Below are positions 13,301-22,613 of a DNA stretch of 64,000 nucleotides, piece by piece. Under the pieces are notes generated by a model that was not told where the DNA came from, did no database searches, and worked only from the letters and a program-made list of their open reading frames with translations. The stretch's first letter is position 1. Each line of letters opens with the position of its first letter. Both the position numbers and the translations under genes were made by a program. This DNA comes from Fragilariopsis cylindrus CCMP1102 (lineage: Eukaryota > Bacillariophyta > Bacillariophyceae > Bacillariales > Bacillariaceae): contig FMBT01000491.1 in NCBI GenBank assembly GCA_900095095.1, positions 1 through 64,000 on the forward strand. Direction: 5' to 3'.

Positions 13301-14350
13301 GAACCCTCAACCGATATGGGCACCGCAAACGACGCATTGTACGCTCCACCATCGGATATTTTTAACGAAGGAGCCTCTGTAGTGATGGTCCCCACACCAG
13401 CCGCCTCGTCTGCGACTACCGAGGTGAACAATGGTGTATCGTATTTAGAATCTATGTCGAGTTCGAGTTCTATTGATGGTTTAAAAGCGTCATATTCGCC
13501 GTTTTCGAGTCCGAAAAATGTGGACGGCGATCCACTTTACAATGCTCCAGCCTCGTCATCGTCTCTATCTATAGATGATGACGAAACAGCAAGATTTGAT
13601 GAATCTGGTACTCAGTCAGCACAAGGTGTATCGTATTTGGAATCCATGTCTGGAGGATCAGCTGAAGGTCTGAAAGTATCATACTCTCCGTTTTCAAGTT
13701 CAAAAAAGGTGGGTAGTGATTCATTATACGATGCTCCAGCTTCACCATCATCTTCTCTATCTATAGAATACGAAGAGCCAGTACAATATGATGATTATGG
13801 TGTTGCTGATTCTCAGGCAGTAGAAGGTGGTTCGTACTTGGATTCAATGTCTTCAGGTGAGGGTCTAAAAGTGTCATATTCGCCATTTTCGAGCCCTCAA
13901 AAGGTGGGTAGCGATTCACTATACGATCCACCGGATTCAATAACGTCCCAACCTATGATTGACGATTATCCGCCGATTGATGAATATGCTGTATCTTCGA
14001 CAACAGTGAATGGTTGTTCGTATTTGGAATCTATGTCAGGCAGCAATGGGGGCAGAGGCGCATCTGTGAAAGATTCTTACTCTCCTTTCGGGAATCCCAA
14101 AGTGCCATCGACGAAGGATTCTTTGTATGGCCCACCACCTACTTCAACATCCGAAACATCTATCCCCGAAGTAGCGACGAATCAGGTCTCATATTTGAAT
14201 GACTTCAAAGATAATTCATTGTTGGAATCGCCTCTGAAAAAATCGTATTCGCCATTTGGAGTTACAAAGCCGAGAGCACCTACCGATGACCCATTGTCTT
14301 CTGCACCGACAAATACGGATCCTCCTACGCTTCCAGATAAATCCTTTTAA
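10303..14350 (+). CDS. Large, probably plastid-targeted protein with coiled coil and six YSPF repeats
   Basis: Three exons join cleanly: 10303-11067, 11501-12258 and 12430-14350 (introns 11068-11500 phase 0, and 12259-12429 phase 2; GTACGT and GTAAGT donors). The product is 1147 residues. The N-terminus has a hydrophobic signal followed by STGFISPPP, like the signal-plus-transit presequence of diatom plastid proteins that enter through F. Exon 1 then has GGARGG.RATQ and GRATMPL repeats. Exon 2 begins with a Gly/Ala-rich hydrophobic segment (VVVGAAIGTGII) and ends in an E/K/A/R-rich coiled coil that runs into exon 3. Exon 3 has two S-T-x-x-x-W-Q units, a second hydrophobic segment (IAAASVAMVVGTVGL, about residue 710), then six tandem units of YLESMS...LK.SYSPFSSPK...DSLYDAPA (about 13225-14325). 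No enzyme domain is recognised. A structural or scaffold protein of the plastid is plausible, not shown. Confidence 0.75.
11068..11500 (+). other. Intron 1 of the YSPF-repeat gene
   Basis: The donor GTACGT at 11068 and the acceptor GATACAG ending at 11500 keep the frame in phase 0. At 433 bases it is long for a diatom intron. It holds a tandem GGATATAT repeat near 11112-11137. Confidence 0.7.
12259..12429 (+). other. Intron 2 of the YSPF-repeat gene, with a GT microsatellite
   Basis: The donor GTAAGT at 12259 and acceptor TTAACAG ending at 12429 join exons in phase 2 (codon GC|G). A GT run fills 12269-12309, just inside the donor, so its length may vary between alleles. Confidence 0.75.
13225..14325 (+). 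repeat. Six coding tandem repeats (YL.SMS...YSPF...SLY.AP units)
   Basis: Units of about 50-65 codons begin with YL(E/D)SMS or a variant and reach SYSPF, then DSLYDAPA-like. The SYSPF cores lie near 13275, 13491, 13680, 13876, 14078 and 14246. The third and fourth are closest to each other; the first and last are the most diverged, which fits growth by duplication in the middle of the array. Confidence 0.75.
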
Positions 14351-16103
14351 ATCTATATATGTTAGCACGGATAGCACTTGTAGGATATTTTATAACGACC
14401 TTTTTCTTCAAATATGTACTATTCTATTAAAAAATGCAACCGAAAATGATTCTTTTAGATCGGATTTGTTCTTCTCCATAATACACAAATCATTCCTTAT
14501 GTTGTGCTCAACGAATACGCAGATTCCGACCTGAGGTCAAAATTTTTGTGATGGTGTGGGTCTATGATTATATATCATGGATTGAATCAAGCGAGTCGTC
14601 AACATCTTAGAGCGCCAGAGAAAGCCCACTACGACTTTGAATATACTATTACCATGGTAGGTATAACCAATTCTAGATTTGGCAGAATCAGGGTGTGTTG
14701 TACCTTCTTTAGTTCCTTTCCACTAGCAAGGCAGCATCATCAATGGTTCAATGTACTACTTGGTAGATCAGATTTGAAGATCAAATTTTTGGTAGTTGTT
14801 CTCCTTTTAGATATCAACCAATATGTTCCATTGCACGCTCATTCATATTATGTGACCACTTTGGACGAAAAATATATCTGGACACTTGAGAGACAGCAAA
14901 AGAGACTATCTAGCCAGTTGTTGTGGATCAAGCCAAAGAATAATAATAGAGGAGAACATTTTCTACATTCATATTATGTGACCACTTTGGATGGAAAATG
15001 TATCTGGACACTTGAGAGACAGCAAAAGAGACTATCTAGCCAGCTGTTGTGAATTAAGCCAAAGAATAGTAGAAGAGAACATTCTGACGAGAACAGCATA
15101 GATAATAAAGATAATGAATGGTCTTTGGTCCCAGCTTAGCATAATAACCAGTATGCACTACTAATAATATACTACTAGTCCTACAAGTACCACTGGTACC
15201 ATACTACACATACCATACCAACAAGGAAGTGATTATTCGATTAATTCGATTCGATTCGATTCATACGATTATGCTTCATGTGATGTGACGTCATTAAAAA
15301 GTCAAAACTTTCAATTATTGAAGAACTTTTCTTTGGATTCGATTCGATTGATTCGATTGATTCGATTGTTTGTCATTCGATTCGATTGTTTTCATTCGTT
15401 CAGAGTCAAAACTTTTATTCTTGAAGAAGTTCTCTTTGAGATCTTCGATATTCGAATTGTTTGTCATTCGATTCGAGTGTTTTCATTCGTTCAGAATGCA
15501 AAACTGCAGTACGAGTATATTCTGATTGTTGCATGCAAGATTGAATGTAATACGCAATCATATCAAAAGACGAAATCAAGAAAAACGTCGAAATACGCAC
15601 TATTTTTCTATTTTTGTTGACACTTGCTTGATAACACCTATTAAACACCTATAAGTAAATATAAACGCGCGCCACATGATCATGATGACGTAAATCTGCG
15701 ACTTTCTTCCTAATAAAACGTTTTTACAAATCAACGACTTTCATTTCAACAACATCATTTTTGATTGGTAACACGTTTTAGCTTGTACTAGGCGCTACGA
15801 GACCTAGTCGTAGAGAATAAATTGAACAAAATTACACGTAAGTCGCAATTGCTTCGAGACTCAAAGTACAAACAAACAAACTTCCGTTAGCGTCGACACT
15901 TTTGAAGAACGCTTTATTATTACCACTCCCATTACGACATTCATTACGGCAATCTCACTCCTCTTGCACAAGCATTACAAGGTACTACTCTCACAAATAA
16001 TACTTCCAACGTCTAGTCTATCCTGTCCTGTCCTATCCTATCCTATCCTATCCTATCCTATCTCAAGTAAAAGTACATACTAGTACTACTTAAATCTATA
16101 ACC
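14351..16103. other. Intergenic with two local tandem duplications
   Basis: No gene is seen. Imperfect tandem pairs lie at 14840-15084 (period about 125) and 15297-15505 (period about 104, built of TTCGATTCGATTG-type sequence). A CRE palindrome TGACGTCA lies at 15286-15293. A CCTAT pentamer run at about 16019-16063 sits just before the start of the next gene. Confidence 0.6.
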
Positions 16104-16523
16104 ATGCCAGGTATTATGATGAACTCCTATTCTTCTTCAAGTCGAAAGACATTGAAACGATCAACTTGTATACGATCACGACCATCGTCTTCATCAACGA
16201 ATAATTGTGTATCGTCAACATCATCAACGAATATGTTCTCATCATCATTATTCACGTCATCAAGATCATCATCAAGATCATCCTCAAGATCATCCTCAAG
16301 ATCATCCTCAAGATCATCCTCCAGATCATCCTCAAGAACAAATTCTGTTTCTATTGACTTTGATCCTACTACATCAAACAGTAGCAGTAGCAGTAGCAGT
16401 AGCAGCGGATCATCAACACCAACAAGATTCACTGAAAGTACAAGATCATTTGATACATATTTTGCTAAGACAAACAAGGAACAACGGAAAACAGATGAAT
16501 GGGGTCATTTCGTTGACATATAA
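16104..16523 (+). CDS. Small Ser/Arg-rich protein, unknown
   Basis: 139 residues from the ATG at 16104. The middle is (SSR)n encoded by a 12-base repeat (about 16259-16335), followed by a Ser run. The only non-repetitive part is the C-terminus, FDTYFAKTNKEQRKTDEWGH and a last FVDI. That tail, with its charged run and aromatic end, looks selected and argues that this is a real gene rather than a repeat artefact. It has no known domain. It could be a nuclear SR-like or a disordered cytosolic protein. Confidence 0.5.
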   Translation: MPGIMMNSYSSSSRKTLKRSTCIRSRPSSSSTNNCVSSTSSTNMFSSSLFTSSRSSSRSSSRSSSRSSSRSSSRSSSRTNSVSIDFDPTTSNSSSSSSSSSGSSTPTRFTESTRSFDTYFAKTNKEQRKTDEWGHFVDI

Positions 16524-17333
16524 ATTGATGAATGAAATGATACACTTTATACTGTACTTCTGTGCATCCTGTACCAATGTTTTCTGTTCTACATACATAC
16601 CACACTCGATATTGACGCAATGTACATACAAGCAGACGTCGAATTATCGAATCAAACAAGCACGGAGAGCACTCACTGCACATAGCTAGCTCTCAAGCTC
16701 CTACTGTAATAATACCGTATTATATATACCGCACCTGCACATAAAGATCGCGGTATATAATACAATACAATACAATACAATGTACCCCCAATCCTTGCTA
16801 CTACTAGTCCCCCTCCCTCGTTTTTTGCAATGTAAATCTTAAAATATATATAAAGCCAAAGATTTTAACATCATACACTTTCTTATATTATCTCCTTCTA
16901 GCTACGGTAGCTTCTGTATAATAGACTTCGTAGAATCAATCCAATCTTACCGCAGTTTTGCTACTCAAGCTAGTGGTAGTGAGCAGCAATGATAACACCA
17001 CAAAAGGAGACAACGGCAATAACGCTAGTAGCTCAGGAAAGAATGCTATTATCAAGAGTATTGTTGATATCTTATCTCGTACTTCTTCTAAATAATGATC
17101 GATTCATCTATTTGCTGACGGTGTTCAGACACTGCTCATAAAATCGTTTAGAAGTAAATCTAGAAGGAGTACAATTTTAAAAACTAGCCTCTCGTACATA
17201 TTTGTGTAATTTGCGACGTGATCGCATTAGAGTATAATGAAACATTTAAATTATTTCAGTACTCGATGCGATCATATGCGCAATTCTTTCCTCTCTCACT
17301 ATTAGTAGTCCGCTTCGTCCTCCCTGTATGTAG
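16524..17333. other. Intergenic, no gene seen
   Basis: The stretch is AT-rich with TATA-like runs near 16717-16765. One short frame near 16975-17096 reads like disordered protein (NDNTTKGDNGNNASSSGKN and on to a stop) but has no ATG in frame, so it is not called as a gene. Confidence 0.5.
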
Positions 17334-17600
17334 TCAATGCGTTTTCGTCGGTTCTGGTGCCACGACAATCTGCTCACTACTTTTGGATTGTGTTAATTTC
17401 TTATAAGCATGCTTATCAGCATCCGATGTTGGCTTCATGAAAGCAATTCCTTTCTTGTTGATTTTTCTAACCATTCGAGCAAACTGTGTATTATATTTCC
17501 ATTCATCACTAGGTGCATACCCCGTTTTACTCAAGAATTCTTTTTGCGAACTATTTAAATTATAGTAGAATATGATTATTGAATTATTGAAGTTGATTTA
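17334..17600 (-). pseudogene. Possible terminal exon or gene fragment
   Basis: On the minus strand an open frame of about 85 codons ends at 17334. Its last ~70 residues (TGYAPSDEWKYNTQFARMVR, then basic and ending APEPTKTH) look like real protein, not repeat. There is no ATG in frame; a splice acceptor-like TTTAAATAG lies just upstream near 17555. It follows the TLC gene on the same strand, with 180 bases between them. It may be the last exon of an unseen gene or a broken copy. I do not recognise the family. Confidence 0.35.
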
Positions 17601-17778
17601 TTCTACTAGCATTATTATTTAACGCAGTTCAATTAAAAGTCGAAGGTCCCTCGTAATACCTACTATAGTACTGTTGCTTAGGGAATATTATTTATACCTT
17701 TACTTTTCTCGGAATGTTATGTACAGTAAGTAGTACACTGTATAAATAGTATCAAATCCATTTTTTTAATCTTATCTT

Positions 17779-18756
17779 CTACTCGTCCTTTGATTTCCTA
17801 GTGTTTTTTTCACTTTTACCTCCCGACGGAAAGAATGCCCTCTTTACCTGTCCAACGACTAGGGTCGCCCAGTACATTTGTAATAAAGAAAACAATATAG
17901 ACATATACAAAAGTACCATCGATGGTAAACTACCCTCTGCATTAAAATCTGGTATAGCAATCGTTACAACCACATATGGAAAATAAAATCCTCTTGTAAT
18001 TAAAAATAGGACAGCAAACAAAATTCTTGAAGTTTCGTTTATGGAGGAACATAATTTTTGAAATGACATCGACGAAGTTGTTGACATATTGTTGTTGTCA
18101 ACGTATTTGTACCAATGTGGTGATTTTTTTGGATGACAAAGATCAACAATTTGTAATGGAATTGATGAAAATTCAATAGCACCTAAGAAAATAGGTGCTA
18201 CGTGTGTTCCAACGATATTAGTATTATCAATACTATAATCACTAGTACCAATAACACCCAACACACAAGCTGTTACTAAAACCATCCCTATATGATGTAT
18301 ATGCATCATAATATCTGTTGGACCTGATCCACCTATAAGACTTGATGGTATATCCCAAACTAATAGTGTACCCATGGCAATTTGAGCTATATCAAATCCA
18401 GCTGGTATAAATGTTTTTGCTGCTCCCTCTTCGTTGTTGTAATCGTACGACCAGACATGGTTCAATCCTAAGTACGACCAATGACTCATAACACAAAATG
18501 CAACAATTCTATTTGCCGTGAAGGCTGGAGATAATTTCCAAGGATAATTATAATCCTCATCATCTTTGCTACAACTACTGCTCTGTCTCGAAGTCGTCGA
18601 TGCCGATGCCGATGGTAACAAGTATTTAAAAGTTACGTACAATACGATATGTGATATCACACACTTTAAACCGTACGGCAACAACAACGGAAAAGGTGTT
18701 GTTACGTATTGTTCGAAAAATTCTGTAACGGTTGCTGCTATTGGCATGAAAGACAT
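17779..18756 (-). CDS. TLC-domain (TRAM-LAG1-CLN8) multi-pass membrane protein
   Basis: 325 residues from the ATG at 18754-18756. It has about seven hydrophobic segments with a polar Ser/Asp loop after the first two. The middle carries the paired histidines of the TLC fold (IMMHIHHIGMVLVT, about residue 155), and the later part has the conserved acidic-Ser-Pro block (GAIEFSSIPLQIVDL) and a last helix with MYWATLVVGQV. A basic tail (KSEKNTRKSKDE) should face the cytosol. TLC proteins include ceramide synthases and lipid-sensing or lipid-regulating proteins of the ER and plasma membrane. The Lag1 motif of ceramide synthases is not complete here, so it fits the TLCD/CLN8-like side better. No intron is needed. 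Confidence 0.72.
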   Translation of the reverse strand: MSFMPIAATVTEFFEQYVTTPFPLLLPYGLKCVISHIVLYVTFKYLLPSASASTTSRQSSSCSKDDEDYNYPWKLSPAFTANRIVAFCVMSHWSYLGLNHVWSYDYNNEEGAAKTFIPAGFDIAQIAMGTLLVWDIPSSLIGGSGPTDIMMHIHHIGMVLVTACVLGVIGTSDYSIDNTNIVGTHVAPIFLGAIEFSSIPLQIVDLCHPKKSPHWYKYVDNNNMSTTSSMSFQKLCSSINETSRILFAVLFLITRGFYFPYVVVTIAIPDFNAEGSLPSMVLLYMSILFSLLQMYWATLVVGQVKRAFFPSGGKSEKNTRKSKDE

Positions 18757-19249
18757 TTTTCAGGTGATGTAGTTTGTTATTGTTATTTGTTATTGTTATT
18801 GATGTCGTTGTTGTACTACGGTAGAGGTGTGTTGTCGTTGATGCTGTTTGTTGTTGTGGACTGATACGATGTGTTGAACAAACTTCGAATTATTAGCTTA
18901 AAGTCGTAACAATGACCACAAGATCCTCAATGAATCTTCGAATGAATCCCATTTTTATTCGTTTTTTTCACAGTACAGTACTGTAATTTGTAATTTCATT
19001 CGTTCGAAAGAAGTATGACAGAGTAAGGCTTAAATACGACTGACTCGACTCAAAGCAAACTACTGCATGGCTGATTGATTCTATCGTCCTTTGATTAGAT
19101 GATGACAAGTCGATCATATTGATCATTGATCATTGGCTTTTAAAGAAAAGTTCACAAAAGTAATAGGAACATAGCCTTGAGAAGACAACATCGAATAGAC
19201 AAAAGTTCAGTAACCATAAGTAGCGTCACCACTACCACCAAATAGATAA
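18757..19249. other. Divergent intergenic region
   Basis: It lies between the TLC gene (minus) and the Cys/His-motif gene (plus), both starting outward from here, so it should hold both promoters. It contains TTG/GTT runs near 18778-18860. No further gene is seen. Confidence 0.55.
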
Positions 19250-19444
19250 ATGAGTCCATCACGTCGCAGTGTCGTCGACGATGATGGTAATGATAATGAT
19301 AGTGATAATGATATTGACAATGATATTGATCATGATGATGGAACAAAAAAATGTACACGATGTATTCGTGGTCCAAGTTATAAACACGGACATGATATAA
19401 CATGTCCACGATCACAAAAATACGTCGCTAGTTGTAACAACAAC

Positions 19445-19481
<37 letters not shown>

Positions 19482-19930
19482 GCATCAGCAACATCAGCGA
19501 CATCAGCAACAATAGCAGTACCGTCAACAACAACAACGATCAGACTAAACAAACAGCTGCAAGTACAGAAAATGTTACCACAAAAACAACTAACAATAAT
19601 ACCAAATCACCGGAATCGGATCCGGATCCGGAACTGGAAGGGATAAATGGAAAAGCTGAAGCAATTTTTACAAAAGAAGCAATAAATACTACTAAATCAC
19701 CTACGGAACTGGAACCAGAACTGGAAGAGCAACAACAGCGTAAAAGAAAAAAAGTAATAACAACTAATACGACGACAAATATAAGAATAAAAACAACAAC
19801 AAGGACAACAAGGACAAGACGTGTCGATGATGGAACAAAAGAATGTACACGATGTGTACGTGGTCCTAAATATAAACATGGTCATGATATAACATGTCAA
19901 CGATCACAAAATTACGTCTCCGAAATATGA
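19250..19930 (+). CDS. Protein with two copies of a short C-x2-C-x7-H-x-H-x3-C motif
   Basis: 226 residues from the ATG at 19250. An acidic N-terminus leads to the first motif (CTRCIRGPSYKHGHDITC), and an almost identical copy (CTRCVRGPKYKHGHDITC) lies at the very C-terminus. Between them are a run of about 15 Asn encoded by AAT repeats and a charged Lys/Thr/Glu-rich stretch. Each copy has three Cys and two His in fixed spacing, which suits a small zinc site. I associate similar short motifs with tandem repeats in diatom proteins, but know no function for them. A nucleic-acid or protein contact role is a guess. Confidence 0.6.
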
Positions 19931-20945
19931 ACACAAACAATAAAAAAGATGATGAAACAATTTACAATTTACAATTTTTTACCATATTAAACAGATCTTA
20001 TTACTTTGTACGAAATGATTCGATTCATCTTCGATTCTACCAAACAAATATATACACATCTACATATAGGACCTATATTCTACATTATAGGATGTCAGAT
20101 TAATACCATTATTTATACCAATTAATGATACTGAAGTTGAATTCGAACACATGACTTAAAACTTGCGTCCATATCAAACACTTGCTGTATACGATACGGT
20201 ACCCGACAAAAATATCTCCGGATGGGTTAGAAATTCCCATGTTGTACTTCACCATCCATCCTTTCCAACAGTTTCCCTGTGTACTCCGAGATTGATCTTT
20301 TCTTAAAAGTCGATTCGTATACCAAAAAGCAACAGAAGGAAGGTGAACACCCCGTCTGTCCAACCGCCCACGATATCTAAGGATGAGTACAACCACTAGT
20401 GGCTGCAACCAAAACACCGACAAGCAGCAGCAGCAGCAGCAGCAGCAGAGGTAGAGGCAGAGGCAAGATGTAACTGCAGTCCATGTGTGGAGGGGTGTGA
20501 CATTTGTTTACCTGCAGATGGGTGCGATTGAGATTGTAATACGGTATGGGAATCACACCAAGCACAACGTCTGATCGACTGCACGAATATGTCAATATCA
20601 TCAATTAATTGCTAGAGTGCCTACTCAGCCTTCGTAGCAAAGTACTTGTTGATTTGTTCACTCAACATCAAACTGAATGATCACAAACGTCGATGGCATC
20701 AATCAATACTAAGAGCGTCGTCAAACTTCGTAGCAAAGTATATGTTGATTTTGTGTATTCAGTCACACAAATTGAATGGTCACAAATCCAAAAGCTTAGC
20801 TTTCCCGCAGTCCTCAAGACGGCTACGTCGTACTTGTACTAATACTGAATATTAATAAGTTTCGTACTTACAAAAAAATGCCCAACAGAAACTAAAGTAT
20901 GTCAAAACTATTTAGCTAAAGTAGTTTAATTATGTTGTTGTCCAA
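19931..20945. other. Intergenic with CAG repeat and a local duplication
   Basis: A CAG/GCA triplet run lies at about 20423-20448, followed by AGAGG repeats. An imperfect tandem pair begins at 20630 and 20726 (period about 96, starting CTTCGTAGCAAAGTA). The longest open frames are on the minus strand and read as low-complexity or unlikely protein. Confidence 0.5.
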
Positions 20946-22613
20946 CTAATCCTTTAATGTTTCAATAAGGTCGTCGTCTTCCCAGCATCTACTGTCTACG
21001 ATCATAGCCATAGGCATATTGGAAGCTTTCAATGTGTCCACGGAATGCACCGAATCTGATTCTATGGAAACGGAAGGTGACGGAGACGAACAAGAAGAAT
21101 TCGACGAAGGTGAATTCATAGCGGGAGCAGTATATATGCTAGTAACACTCTTACCCTCATCACCTTGTTTAGGAGTACGGGTCGAAAATAATGGAGGAGA
21201 CCCTCGTTGTTTTTTCGTTGTCGTCCCTATATTGGACTTAACCTTAGATTTACATGAAGACCAACGAGCTAGGTTCCCACTATAGATATCATCTTCATCA
21301 TCATCATCACCATCATCGCCGTCGTCGTTGCCGTCATCATCGTTGTTGCTGTTATGGTCGGTGACGTTTTCTATCATCTTACTCTTCATGTTGTTACGGT
21401 CGAGATCCTTCGTAGCTGGGGCCATAGGTCCTAATGCTTCACGTAGTCTTTGTATCCGCATGGAATCGTTGGACTTCGCGTCCCCACCATATGGTGGTAT
21501 GATACGTTGTTTCTGTTCCTTACTAGATGCATCCTTTTTCTTCTTGGTATTGACAGCCACAATTTTTGACGCTGTTTTGATGAATGGTAGTATGTTGAAG
21601 GGGGAAATCTTTCCGCTCGTTTCAGAATCCTGATCCGTAACCGATACTACGGCCGTCATCGTTGGTTTTGTTCCGCCGAACGAAGCGTTACTATTCGCGC
21701 TGACATTGCTGTTGCCATCGTTTTGATCTTCTTCTACATTCTGTAGACTGGAATTACTACCCAAGAAAGAACTTAACGAGCGCAACTTATCTTGACTAAT
21801 CTTTCGTTGAGGGAGTTTCGGTGCCTGATGATTTAGATTTGCGACGCTATGGATGTTCGATACAAGTTTGTTGTAAAAGGACTGATATGACTTTTCCATG
21901 TCGTAAGTACTGGCTGTCAATTCACCAGAACTCTCGTCCTCACAATCAGAAGACGAGGAGGATGATAACTTTTGTGTTTCGCTACTGCTATGTAAATCCT
22001 TTCGAACAGCCCAATCTTCGAGGAAGTTTTCGAGGATATCAATACTAGTTTCACCAACAACGTCTTTGTCATCGGATCTTGTGTCTACCTCTTCTCTTTC
22101 GGCATCAATGATGACATCGTTGTCATCGTTGTCATCACTATCCTCCTGTAGCTGTATATTATCTATCCTTGTCTTGAAGGTTTTAGAGATAGAAGAAGCA
22201 TCGTCCCATAACGCGTTATCATTCCAACCGGCGTTGCTGCGATTGAAGGAATCATTCGAAAAGGACGAACGATTGTATGGCGGTGACATACCTCCTACTA
22301 ATGATGTCGATGCGGAGGTAGACGTTAGTATCGACCAAGACCGTCGCAAATCGGTGAGATTTCTCTTTGCGATGCGCAAATCGTTCATATCGTCCGTGAT
22401 GTTGGACCATCGACATTTTTTGTTAGCATTGGTGTTGGCACCGACACTAGCATTATTACCAGTAGTGTGCGGGGAAGAAGAGGCAGTATTAGGTTTGTTC
22501 AATTGAAACAATGCCGCGGATAATTCCGGACATGCTTTATCATCGACGATTGTTACATCCGATGAATTAATATCGTGCTTTCGAAGCAAAAATTCCATGA
22601 ACGAGTCCATCAT
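20946..22613 (-). CDS. Acidic, Ser/Asp-rich unknown protein
   Basis: 555 residues in one frame from the ATG at 22611-22613. The N-terminus (MMDSFMEFLLRKHDI) looks like a short helix. Most of the rest is disordered, with Ser, Asp and Asn runs (an Asp-rich block near 21300-21340). Islands that look constrained are WSNITDDMNDLRIAKRNLTD, KLPQRKISQDKLRSLSSFLG, SPFNILPFIKTASKIVAV and MRIQRLREALGPMAP. No signal peptide, membrane segment or catalytic motif is visible. It is probably a nuclear or cytosolic regulatory protein. The length without stops in a low-complexity setting supports coding. Confidence 0.62.
   Translation of the reverse strand: MMDSFMEFLLRKHDINSSDVTIVDDKACPELSAALFQLNKPNTASSSPHTTGNNASVGANTNANKKCRWSNITDDMNDLRIAKRNLTDLRRSWSILTSTSASTSLVGGMSPPYNRSSFSNDSFNRSNAGWNDNALWDDASSISKTFKTRIDNIQLQEDSDDNDDNDVIIDAEREEVDTRSDDKDVVGETSIDILENFLEDWAVRKDLHSSSETQKLSSSSSSDCEDESSGELTASTYDMEKSYQSFYNKLVSNIHSVANLNHQAPKLPQRKISQDKLRSLSSFLGSNSSLQNVEEDQNDGNSNVSANSNASFGGTKPTMTAVVSVTDQDSETSGKISPFNILPFIKTASKIVAVNTKKKKDASSKEQKQRIIPPYGGDAKSNDSMRIQRLREALGPMAPATKDLDRNNMKSKMIENVTDHNSNNDDDGNDDGDDGDDDDEDDIYSGNLARWSSCKSKVKSNIGTTTKKQRGSPPLFSTRTPKQGDEGKSVTSIYTAPAMNSPSSNSSCSSPSPSVSIESDSVHSVDTLKASNMPMAMIVDSRCWEDDDLIETLKD

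Noticed and set aside
16975-17096. Short plus-strand frame ending in a disordered, Ser/Asn-rich tail
   Set aside because: No ATG in frame and no splice evidence; too little to call even a fragment.
20109-20604. Minus-strand gene with a Leu run near the CAG repeat
   Set aside because: Overlapping frames are all open because of the repeat, and no frame has constrained-looking sequence.
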